Assembly (NCBI GenBank): GCA_019310745.1
Contig: JAFDDS010000031.1
Coordinates: forward strand, 1 to 7,012
Origin: Deltaproteobacteria bacterium
GTDB lineage: Bacteria; Desulfobacterota; DSM-4660; Desulfatiglandales; B25-G16
Direction of reading: 5' to 3'
DNA length: 7,012 bases
The first letter of the stretch is position 1. Every line of letters starts with the position of its first letter. The notes under the pieces are model-generated. The model had not been told where the DNA came from and searched no databases. It worked only from the letters and a program-made list of their open reading frames with translations. Of this stretch, positions 1-5,560 are shown one piece after another. Made by a program: the position numbers and the translations under genes.

Positions 1-746
1 ACCCTGAGTAACCTTACCTGAAGATGGGAAGAAAGATCACCTATCTCGTCTAAAAAAAGAGTCCCTTTTTCTGCTGCAGCAATTCTGCCTATTCTATCTG
101 CCCTTGCATCTGTAAATGCACCTGCCTTGTGACCAAAAAGTTCTGACTCTACCAAAGTATCTGGTAGTGCACCCAAATTAACAATAACAAGTGGTCCGTT
201 ACTTCGTGCGCTGAGAGAATGAATAGCCTTTGCAAAGAGCTCCTTCCCAGTTCCGCTTTCTCCTTGTAAAAGCACGGTACTATCACTCTGTGCCACCTGC
301 TCCAAGATAACAAAAAGCCGATGCATTTCCTTGCTTTTACTGACTATATCAAAAAAGGTGTGCCTGCCGGTGAGTTCTTTCCTAAGCTCTTCCAACAGGC
401 TTAGATCCCTAAAGGTTTCAACGCCACCTATTATCTTTTCATTTTCATCTTTAAGGATGGCTGTAGATATGCTGACCGGAATCCTATTTCCATCAGAGAC
501 AACGATATAAATAGATTTATTAAGAATCTGCTTTCCTGTTTCTATTGTCTGTCTCAGGGCACATTGTTTCTCGCATATATTTGCCCTAAAAACCTCCCAA
601 CACTGTCTACCAATCGCCTCTTCTTTGCCTGTACCAGTAATTAATTCAGCAGCTCTGTTAAAAGATGTAATTCGCCAGTTAAGATCAACAGTAAAGACAC
701 CATCTGCGATACTGTCTAAAATAATAGATGTGTGATCCTTGGGCAT
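1..746 (-). CDS. PAS-domain sigma-54-dependent transcriptional activator (C-terminus cut by window edge)
   Basis: This is the N-terminal 248 residues of a bacterial enhancer-binding protein that would use ATP hydrolysis to open sigma-54 RNA polymerase promoters. My translation of the minus strand from the ATG at 746-744 gives a PAS sensor domain (about residues 1-118), a short linker, and an AAA+ domain from about residue 132. Walker A is GESGTGKE (162-169), the sigma-54 contact loop reads GAFTDA instead of GAFTGA (209-214), and Walker B is GTLFLDEIGD (228-237). The PAS domain carries C49, C58 and C62 (C-x8-C-x3-C). There is no N-terminal receiver domain, so the signal is probably sensed directly by the PAS domain. 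The rest of the AAA+ domain and any DNA-binding domain lie outside the window. An in-frame stop sits three codons upstream, which fixes the start near this ATG, but no Shine-Dalgarno sequence is visible. It lies downstream of the TraB-like gene across a repeat-filled spacer. The family is secure; the target genes are unknown. Confidence 0.93.
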   Translation of the reverse strand, partial: MPKDHTSIILDSIADGVFTVDLNWRITSFNRAAELITGTGKEEAIGRQCWEVFRANICEKQCALRQTIETGKQILNKSIYIVVSDGNRIPVSISTAILKDENEKIIGGVETFRDLSLLEELRKELTGRHTFFDIVSKSKEMHRLFVILEQVAQSDSTVLLQGESGTGKELFAKAIHSLSARSNGPLVIVNLGALPDTLVESELFGHKAGAFTDARADRIGRIAAAEKGTLFLDEIGDLSSHLQVRLLR

Positions 747-751
747 TATTG

Positions 752-787
752 TTTATTGGGTATATTGGGTTTATTGTGTTTGTTGTG
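752..787. repeat. Four tandem degenerate 9-bp repeats
   Basis: Four consecutive 9-bp units read TTTATTGGG, TATATTGGG, TTTATTGTG and TTTGTTGTG on the plus strand. Each differs from its neighbour by one or two bases. They occupy the spacer directly upstream of the PAS activator start codon, where a ribosome binding site would be expected, and on that gene's strand they read CCCAATAAA-like. The array could change length by slippage; this is inference. Confidence 0.8.
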
Positions 788-797
788 TTCAGTTATA

Positions 798-839
798 ACT
801 TTAGTTCACTTTAGGCACTTAAAACTTTAGGCACTTTAG
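798..839. repeat. Four copies of the heptamer ACTTTAG (CTAAAGT on the gene strand)
   Basis: Exact copies of ACTTTAG start at 798, 808, 824 and 833, separated by short TTC or GC-type spacers; a fifth, imperfect copy (GCACTTAAA) lies at 815-823. They fill the rest of the gap between the stop of the TraB-like gene and the 9-bp array. A perfect 10-bp palindrome, AGTTATAACT (791-800), joins the two repeat blocks. I see no terminator hairpin followed by a T-run here. Confidence 0.8.
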
Positions 840-841
840 CC

Positions 842-2662
842 TCATACATACCTGTCTGCATACTGTCTAACCGGATGGCCATCTAATACATGAAATTGCC
901 TGATTTTTTTGAGAGTAACAGATGAAAATACGCCAATGGGAAGGTATAGTATCTTTTTTCCCATCCTGGAAGCAAATGATCTACACAGTGAAGATGGTGG
1001 TGAGGGGGCTACATACACAACATGCTGTTCAAGGGAATAATCAAGTGCGGCAAGAAGAAGTCTTTCTGGCTTATTTCGTGCACTATCAAAAAATGAATCC
1101 TTCCAAATATCATATACTCTCAATGGAGGAAATGTAAGCATGAATCCACCATACTGACACCGGGATATCCCAGGGCCAATAACTGCCTCCCCTGCTGTGG
1201 TACTGTAAAAGGCCATATCTGATTCCTGGTTGTTTTCGCCTAACCATGTAATTCGCCACGGGAACATTTCCTTACCTTCTGCATCAGGAAGATCTGGGTC
1301 AAAAATAAACACCACTGATCCTACCGTTCCCTTTAGGGGAATATTTTCCCTTACATATATGATTCCCTCTTTTGAATTCCTTAATGTCTCCCTGATATCA
1401 ATTCCATCCATCATTGAACTCATAAAGGGAGCAACACGGGAATTTTCCTCTGATTTCTTTTTTAAAGCCCTTTTTTTACAATAATTTCCAAATCCCTCTA
1501 TTACGATATCCTCTGGTTGGTATGAGCAGATAGAATAACCCTTGAAGTCCCTTTTCCACTCCCCTGGGAACCGTTCTCTTTGCCTTTTCTTTATAGGTAC
1601 GGGTACCAGTCTTCTGCGTAACGTTTTAAAATGTCTATGAAATTTGATCTTTTTTTGATCAACAAAGATGTCCTCACCCCTGATACGAAGAACCGGCAAT
1701 CCAGGTGTCTCTGTCTGCCAGGGATACTCTGTTGCATTATCCCACACCTCATATGCAAAGTTATCATCCACGGCTCCTCTGGCAGCTATCAGGATCTGAT
1801 ATAAATCTGGCGTTAAATACCCACTTAAGAGGGCATAATTTCTCACAAACTTGTTAAAAACCCTTAACTGGCTTACTGTCACTTCTTCTTTACTGTTCTT
1901 AACATAACCTTTCGTTGTTTTCTCTATTAATTGATCAGTGGCATGCAATCTATCTGGCTCACCCATGGTGGGGTTGTTTCTGAATTTCTCATAGAGTGCT
2001 GCAAAAAAGGGCATTTCTGTCATGATCTCCTTGCTTGAATCCTTATGTAGGTGGGCAAGCATGACACCCTCTCTCCTCCTCCTGCCTATGACCGGTACCT
2101 GAGGTGTATCAAGGTAGCCTAAAATACCCGTAAGATGAGCCAGTCCACCTACAAATAAAACTCTTTTTCCCTCTCCTTCCAGTTGTTGTAAATGATAGGC
2201 CATGGTTCGCTCTCTCAATTGATCCTGTCTGCTAGGAAGCACTTCCGGGTAAGCCTTGAGGTAGCTCTGACAATATTTCCAGTATCCTATCCTTCTTATG
2301 GAGTAAGGATCTGGCATGGGTGCCCGCTCTATAGGGTATCCTTCTGTATCCCTGTCTATGAAATAGATAGGCAGGTTTTTTGAAAGCGCCAACCGAACTG
2401 CCTCTACCAGTCCATCGGTTGGCTCCAATGGGAGGTAAATAAAGGTGTGATTATCTTCCTCGTAGTACACAACTGAAAGCAGGGGTAATTTTTTAACGCC
2501 CTCTAATACCTTCTCGCCAATGGTTGGGGGATATTCAACTGCAACAATTTCTGGCTTAAAGGAAGCAAACCGATCTCTTACCTCAAGGGCAAACTCAACC
2601 CTATTGTGACAAATAGGAACAAGCCTGATATTTCTCCATTCAAATAGTTTTTTTGTCTCCAT
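842..2662 (-). CDS. TraB/ChaN-like domain protein with a large uncharacterised C-terminal region, MoxR-associated
   Basis: A 606-residue protein with no signal peptide or obvious membrane segment, so probably cytoplasmic. Residues about 10-185 resemble the TraB/PrgY/ChaN/EreA-like fold: an early histidine (CHN, 18-20), a strand ending in AVEYPP (41-46) with E43, a strand IYFIDRD (99-105), a helix with R152 and M154 (RERTMA), and VLFVGGLAHLTGI (168-180) with H176. That Glu ... Arg ... Gly-His pattern is what ties it to the superfamily; some members are thought to be metal-dependent hydrolases, but no reaction can be assigned here. It also recalls the DUF5682-type proteins I remember being encoded beside MoxR ATPases. 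Residues about 200-606 match nothing I recognise; they include a basic stretch (345-374, with KKRQRER) and a glycine/aromatic-rich segment (468-520). The ATG at 2662 lies inside the upstream ATPase gene (23-bp overlap), pointing to translational coupling and joint function. The preceding GAGA is only a weak ribosome binding site. Confidence 0.8.
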   Translation of the reverse strand: METKKLFEWRNIRLVPICHNRVEFALEVRDRFASFKPEIVAVEYPPTIGEKVLEGVKKLPLLSVVYYEEDNHTFIYLPLEPTDGLVEAVRLALSKNLPIYFIDRDTEGYPIERAPMPDPYSIRRIGYWKYCQSYLKAYPEVLPSRQDQLRERTMAYHLQQLEGEGKRVLFVGGLAHLTGILGYLDTPQVPVIGRRRREGVMLAHLHKDSSKEIMTEMPFFAALYEKFRNNPTMGEPDRLHATDQLIEKTTKGYVKNSKEEVTVSQLRVFNKFVRNYALLSGYLTPDLYQILIAARGAVDDNFAYEVWDNATEYPWQTETPGLPVLRIRGEDIFVDQKKIKFHRHFKTLRRRLVPVPIKKRQRERFPGEWKRDFKGYSICSYQPEDIVIEGFGNYCKKRALKKKSEENSRVAPFMSSMMDGIDIRETLRNSKEGIIYVRENIPLKGTVGSVVFIFDPDLPDAEGKEMFPWRITWLGENNQESDMAFYSTTAGEAVIGPGISRCQYGGFMLTFPPLRVYDIWKDSFFDSARNKPERLLLAALDYSLEQHVVYVAPSPPSSLCRSFASRMGKKILYLPIGVFSSVTLKKIRQFHVLDGHPVRQYADRYV

Positions 2663-3521
2663 ACATCTCTAACATGGTAGCAAAATATTCAGCGGCATTA
2701 TCGTCCAGGATCATGGATGCTGCTTCTTTGAGTGCTCGTATAACCCTTTTTTCTGACATTCCTTCGCCTTCCTTAGATACATTACTACTCAGTCGTTTCA
2801 GAGCATATCTGGCAATATTAATTCCATCTCTGACTGTATATCTCTCCTGAGCTTCATGGGCTACCTGCAAAAAATTGACTACGTAGTCCAGGATCTGTTC
2901 GTCTGCAAAAGGTAGGTTTGTGGACAGGATTAATCTCTCTTCCTCCCTATCCGGAAAATCAATAAGAATTTGAGGCTGCAGTCTTGAATGAATATATTCG
3001 GGAAGATCAAAGGTGCTTGCATCATCGTTCATTGTAGTACAGAGCCGAAAATCAGGATGGGCTTTAATTTTTATACCAGTGACGATCGATTCCACATAGC
3101 GACGATTGTCCATCAGGGGTGCCAAAGATGCCCAGCTTTTCTCACTCATCCTGTTTCCCTCATCAATAACTGCTACCCCTCCCTTGATCATGGCAGTAAC
3201 AATAGAGCTCGCCATATATTTTATCTTTCCCTGGTCGCTTATAACTGGTGTGACAATCAGATCCTCTGGTCTGGTATCTATTGTGGCCTGAAAGAGATAA
3301 ACATTTCTGTTTAGCTGCCGAGCCGCATAATAGGCAAGGGTAGTTTTCCCCACCCCGGGCTTTCCTAAAAGGCGTGGGTTGAGTGGGAAATCACCAGAAC
3401 CCATTACTAGCCATGCTGCCTTGACCTGGGTTACTAACTCCATATTGCCAACCCAATTCATCGGCAACTCATCTGGCTGACTTAGGTTTAATTGTATGCC
3501 ATCTATAGTTACAGTCTCCAT
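2640..3521 (-). CDS. MoxR-like AAA+ ATPase
   Basis: A 293-residue AAA+ ATPase of the MoxR/CbbQ/NorQ kind; such proteins usually act as chaperone-like remodelers that activate or assemble a partner complex. Counting from the chosen ATG, Walker A is GKPGVGKT (53-60), Walker B is GGVAVIDEGNRM (114-125, intact D120-E121), sensor 1 is N165 in TTMNDD, the arginine finger is R180 in HSRLQP, and sensor 2 is R231. All catalytic positions look intact and the length is usual for the family. The frame stays open another 38 codons upstream, but the ATG at 3521-3519 follows a GGAAGGG ribosome binding site and begins the family-like sequence; the extension overlaps the small gene upstream. It sits 20 bp after the small basic gene and overlaps the TraB-like gene by 23 bp. 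MoxR ATPases normally work with a von Willebrand A (vWA) protein, and none is visible here. The family is certain; the substrate is unknown. Confidence 0.92.
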   Translation of the reverse strand: METVTIDGIQLNLSQPDELPMNWVGNMELVTQVKAAWLVMGSGDFPLNPRLLGKPGVGKTTLAYYAARQLNRNVYLFQATIDTRPEDLIVTPVISDQGKIKYMASSIVTAMIKGGVAVIDEGNRMSEKSWASLAPLMDNRRYVESIVTGIKIKAHPDFRLCTTMNDDASTFDLPEYIHSRLQPQILIDFPDREEERLILSTNLPFADEQILDYVVNFLQVAHEAQERYTVRDGINIARYALKRLSSNVSKEGEGMSEKRVIRALKEAASMILDDNAAEYFATMLEMYGDKKTI

Positions 3522-3532
3522 GATGAAAAAAT

Positions 3533-3539
3533 CCCTTCC
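3533..3539 (-). promoter_or_regulatory. Ribosome binding site for the MoxR-like ATPase
   Basis: GGAAGGG on the minus strand lies 11 bases before the ATG at 3521, at the end of the small upstream gene. The spacing is slightly long, but it is the only purine-rich match and supports this start over the longer open frame. Confidence 0.5.
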
Positions 3540-3541
3540 AT

Positions 3542-3745
3542 TTAATTCTTCATGCCTGGATGACGAAGATGTTTCTTTAAGGGCCTTACCTTTCCGGTGC
3601 GAGGCTTTAAAAAACCAGGCCTTCTTTGGCCACAAGATAAATCTCTTCTGCTTTTCCTCAGCCTCTCAAATCTTTTTATCTCACCATATTTTCCATATCT
3701 TCCACCCATAACAAGTATTATGAGATCTCCTATAGTGAATGTCAA
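3542..3745 (-). CDS. Small, very basic hypothetical protein (67 aa, TTG start)
   Basis: I do not recognise this protein. The frame begins at a TTG (3745-3743) preceded by a strong GGAGGG four bases upstream, starts 12 bp after the ddl stop and ends 20 bp before the MoxR-like start, so it fits exactly into the gap. The product has a short hydrophobic start (LIILV, 8-12), a Tyr/Gly/Lys motif RYGKYGE (16-22), then a strongly basic remainder: 19 Lys/Arg against 4 Asp/Glu in all. This suggests nucleic-acid or ribosome binding, or an unstructured tail, but nothing more specific. An internal ATG at residue 13 would give a 55-residue form starting right before the RYGKYGE motif; the Shine-Dalgarno position favours the TTG. 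The alternative is that it is spacer DNA that happens to be open. Confidence 0.45.
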   Translation of the reverse strand: MTFTIGDLIILVMGGRYGKYGEIKRFERLRKSRRDLSCGQRRPGFLKPRTGKVRPLKKHLRHPGMKN

Positions 3746-3749
3746 CTAT

Positions 3750-3755
3750 CCCTCC
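3750..3755 (-). promoter_or_regulatory. Ribosome binding site for the small basic gene
   Basis: GGAGGG on the minus strand, between the ddl stop and a TTG codon four bases further on. It is the best Shine-Dalgarno match in the window and is the main evidence that the small frame is translated. Confidence 0.5.
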
Positions 3756-3757
3756 AT

Positions 3758-4687
3758 CTAATCCTCAAATGCGAGCTCTATCAATCTATCTAATAGGTTA
3801 CAAAAAGATAACCCAGCTGTCCTTGCGGCTAATGGAAAGATAGAATTTTCTGTCATCCCTGGTATTGTATTTGTCTCCAGGATATACACATCTTTAGCAG
3901 TTACTATCATATCTGATCTGGAAAAACTCCTGCAACCAAGTAAACAATGAGCCTTTATGGCAAAGCTTTGAACCTTTTTATAAGCATCGCTGGAGATCTG
4001 GGCCGGACATATCTCTTGGGATGCCTCAGTCTCGTATTTTGCCGTATAACTAAAAAAACGATATTTTTCCTGAGGAATAATCTCAACAACCGGTAAGGCC
4101 TCCGGTTCTCTGTTGCCAAGAACTGCACAACTTACCTCCCTGCCTTTGATGTATTCCTCAAACATTACCTCTGAACTAATGGCAAAGGTATCTTTTATGG
4201 CTTCAACGATTTCTCCTTTTGTAGAGCATATGCTTAAGCCAATGCTCGATCCCTCTTCTACTGGTTTAATTACCACAGGTTTACCTAAAACAGACAATAT
4301 CCTAACTGGATCAATATCCTGATTCCTGAAAAATACCATCTCTTTAGGGACATTTAGTCCGGTACACCGAAACAATTCCTTACTAACTGCTTTGTTCATA
4401 GCTAAAGCACTTGCTAAGACACCTGAGCCGACATAGGGAAGATGCAAAAGATCAAGAAGCCCTTGAATAGATCCATCCTCTCCTTTCTTTCCATGGAGAA
4501 ACAGTAATGCAAGATCAAGATTTTTAGACTCTTCTATTAATCTGAGAAGATCCTTGCTGGGATCATATCTCCTCACCTCGTATTTATCTTTATCGAGGTT
4601 ATCATACACATGTTGTCCACTTTTCAAGGATATCTCTCTTTCCAGTGACCACCCTCCAGCAATAAGCGCAAGTCTAAGTTTACCCAT
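3758..4687 (-). CDS. ddl: D-alanine--D-alanine ligase
   Basis: This ATP-grasp enzyme joins two D-alanines in the cytoplasm to make the dipeptide used for the end of the peptidoglycan stem peptide. Counted from the chosen ATG (309 residues, normal length), motifs in order are LEREISLKSG (15-24, with E18), HGKKGEDG (65-72), VVIKP with ATP-binding K141, EGSSIG (145-150), KGREVSCAVLGN (181-192), the omega-loop AKY (216-218), whose tyrosine marks a D-Ala rather than a D-lactate specific ligase, SRSD (256-259), and ETNTIPGMTENS (271-282) with metal ligands E271 and N273. All are intact. The start is the ATG at 4687-4685, six bases after a GAGGA; a TTG two codons earlier would touch that site directly. 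It is the first gene of the minus-strand block, with the small basic gene 12 bp after its stop. Confidence 0.96.
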   Translation of the reverse strand: MGKLRLALIAGGWSLEREISLKSGQHVYDNLDKDKYEVRRYDPSKDLLRLIEESKNLDLALLFLHGKKGEDGSIQGLLDLLHLPYVGSGVLASALAMNKAVSKELFRCTGLNVPKEMVFFRNQDIDPVRILSVLGKPVVIKPVEEGSSIGLSICSTKGEIVEAIKDTFAISSEVMFEEYIKGREVSCAVLGNREPEALPVVEIIPQEKYRFFSYTAKYETEASQEICPAQISSDAYKKVQSFAIKAHCLLGCRSFSRSDMIVTAKDVYILETNTIPGMTENSIFPLAARTAGLSFCNLLDRLIELAFED

Positions 4688-4693
4688 TATCAA

Positions 4694-4698
4694 TCCTC
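4694..4698 (-). promoter_or_regulatory. Ribosome binding site deciding the ddl start
   Basis: GAGGA on the minus strand, six bases before the ATG at 4687 and immediately next to an in-frame TTG at 4693. The spacing selects the ATG. Confidence 0.6.
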
Positions 4699-4709
4699 AT
4701 CTAACATAT

Positions 4710-4738
4710 ATTGTAATAGATTTTTTTTAAAATATCAT
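4710..4738 (-). promoter_or_regulatory. Candidate sigma-70 promoter for the ddl block
   Basis: On the minus strand, ATGATA (4738-4733; 4 of 6 to TTGACA) lies 17 bases from TACAAT (4715-4710; 4 of 6 to TATAAT). Transcription would begin near 4703, giving a very short leader that still includes the GAGGA site. The match is moderate in an AT-rich region, so chance resemblance is possible. Confidence 0.35.
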
Positions 4739-4770
4739 AAAATATCATAAAAAATAAAATAAAATAAAAT
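4731..4770. repeat. Short A/T-rich tandem repeats upstream of ddl
   Basis: The decamer AATATCATAA occurs twice in exact tandem (4731-4750), directly followed by AAAAT four times in tandem (4751-4770). The candidate ddl -35 hexamer lies inside the first decamer. Such A-tract repeats phased at 5 or 10 bp tend to bend DNA and melt easily. Confidence 0.85.
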
Positions 4771-5237
4771 AAAAAAATGAGATAAAAACTCCTTATCATC
4801 CATTCTCTAAATAAAAAAAAGGTTTCTTATTCTTGCTTAGCTTTTTCCAGTGTAATTATCCAACGGTAAGCAAAATTCTTACCTACTTAAAAAGCCATTA
4901 ACCCTTCCATTTGTAAAAGGAAAAAATGCAATGAAAAAAAACGTGAGGGTTTAAAAAATGAAGCTTTTTGAAGGAAATTGAAGTTTGAAAAATTGAACAA
5001 ATAGACAACTACTGTCAAATAAAATTCAAAGTCCCTGAATTCAATGATAATTTTTTGATTATATTTATTTTCATGTCCAGTAAGAGTTTAACAAGGGTAC
5101 AAAATATTATTCCCATTGAATCAATGCATTACCTCTGTTGAAAACTAAAAGCAGGGCTAACATAATTTCTCATATAATCGCCTTTGACAAGCATGTTCGT
5201 TTTGTTTAAAAAACTTAGAAACCCTTTAAACTAATTA

Positions 5238-5271
5238 CAAATAATCTGGTTTGAGATCCAGCAAATAATCT
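5238..5271. repeat. 10-bp direct repeat enclosing a small inverted repeat
   Basis: CAAATAATCT occurs exactly at 5238-5247 and 5262-5271, 24 bp from start to start. Between and partly within the copies lies CTGG (5246-5249) with its complement CCAG (5258-5261). It may be a protein-binding site; no known operator is recognised. Confidence 0.6.
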
Positions 5272-5392
5272 TAAACAAAATGAGCAAGATAATTTGCCTA
5301 CATATTGAATATTCCTAGGGAAATCTTTCCTTTGAAGCCCATAATTTTTAAGAAGTCTTTTGTTGTATAACCCAACAATCCCTTATATCGTT

Positions 5393-5450
5393 GGTGTAGA
5401 CCTTCTCAGGGATGATCCTGTTTTATGGCCAATTTTCAGATATCTACACC
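5393..5450. repeat. Nested inverted repeats upstream of dnaA
   Basis: GGTGTAGA (5393-5400) and TCTACACC (5443-5450) are perfect 8-bp inverted copies, extended by TTGG and CCAA with one extra base. Inside the 42-bp interval lies a second inverted repeat, CAGG GATGAT CCTG (5407-5420). The arrangement could form a branched hairpin in RNA or act as a DNA site. It is not followed by a T-run, so it does not look like a terminator. Confidence 0.55.
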
Positions 5451-5500
5451 CAAAGAGCATCATAGAGTTATAAATTTTAAGGGTATCTGAACTAATAAGC

Positions 5501-5530
5501 TTGAAAACCTTACTATCATCTTTTTAGCAT
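5501..5530 (+). promoter_or_regulatory. Candidate sigma-70 promoter for dnaA
   Basis: TTGAAA (5501-5506; 5 of 6 to TTGACA) is followed after 18 bases by TAGCAT (5525-5530; 4 of 6 to TATAAT). Transcription would begin near 5537, giving a leader of about 24 bases. If correct, the nested inverted repeats at 5393-5450 lie upstream of the transcript and would be a DNA site, not an RNA one. The match is moderate. Confidence 0.35.
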
Positions 5531-5560
5531 TTAAATAACCTGCCCACATAAAGATACAAT

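Larger units (their letters stand above)
4694..5560. other. AT-rich divergent intergenic region (about 870 bp) between ddl and dnaA
   Basis: No convincing coding frame or tRNA/rRNA-like sequence is visible on either strand. The region is much richer in A and T than the genes, holds tandem A/T repeats at its left end, direct and inverted repeats at 5238-5453, and must contain promoters for both divergent blocks. A position next to dnaA and its AT-richness would suit an origin of replication, but the best DnaA-box match I find is TTATCCAAC (4856-4864), 7 of 9 to TTATCCACA. Origin function is therefore only a possibility. Confidence 0.6.

Noticed and set aside
815..839. GGCAC-containing repeats as a sigma-54 promoter
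   Set aside because: The GGCAC elements are not followed by a TTGCA-type -12 element at the required spacing.
922..1484. Plus-strand open frames of 71 and 84 codons
   Set aside because: They lie wholly inside the TraB-like gene on the opposite strand, have no ribosome binding site and no recognisable content.
2988..3314. Plus-strand open frames of 108 and 61 codons
   Set aside because: They are antisense to the core ATPase motifs of the MoxR-like gene, which is clearly the coding strand.
3522..3635. Longer form of the MoxR-like ATPase with 38 extra N-terminal residues
   Set aside because: The extension overlaps the small basic gene, is low-complexity and lacks a good ribosome binding site, while the ATG at 3521 has GGAAGGG upstream.
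4856..4864. TTATCCAAC as a DnaA box
   Set aside because: Only 7 of 9 match and isolated; not enough to annotate an origin.
4898..4922. CCTT...AAGG inverted repeat as a terminator
   Set aside because: The stem is only four pairs with a long loop and there is no T-run; it also lies between divergent genes, where no terminator is needed.
5184..5212. TTGACA with TAAAAA 17 bases later as a promoter
   Set aside because: The -35 is perfect but the -10 is poor and no gene follows closely; the nearest frame (ATG at 5280) encodes only 12 residues without a ribosome binding site.
4694..5560. CRISPR array or insertion sequence in the large intergenic gap
   Set aside because: No regularly spaced repeats of 20-40 bp, no transposase frame and no terminal inverted repeats were found.
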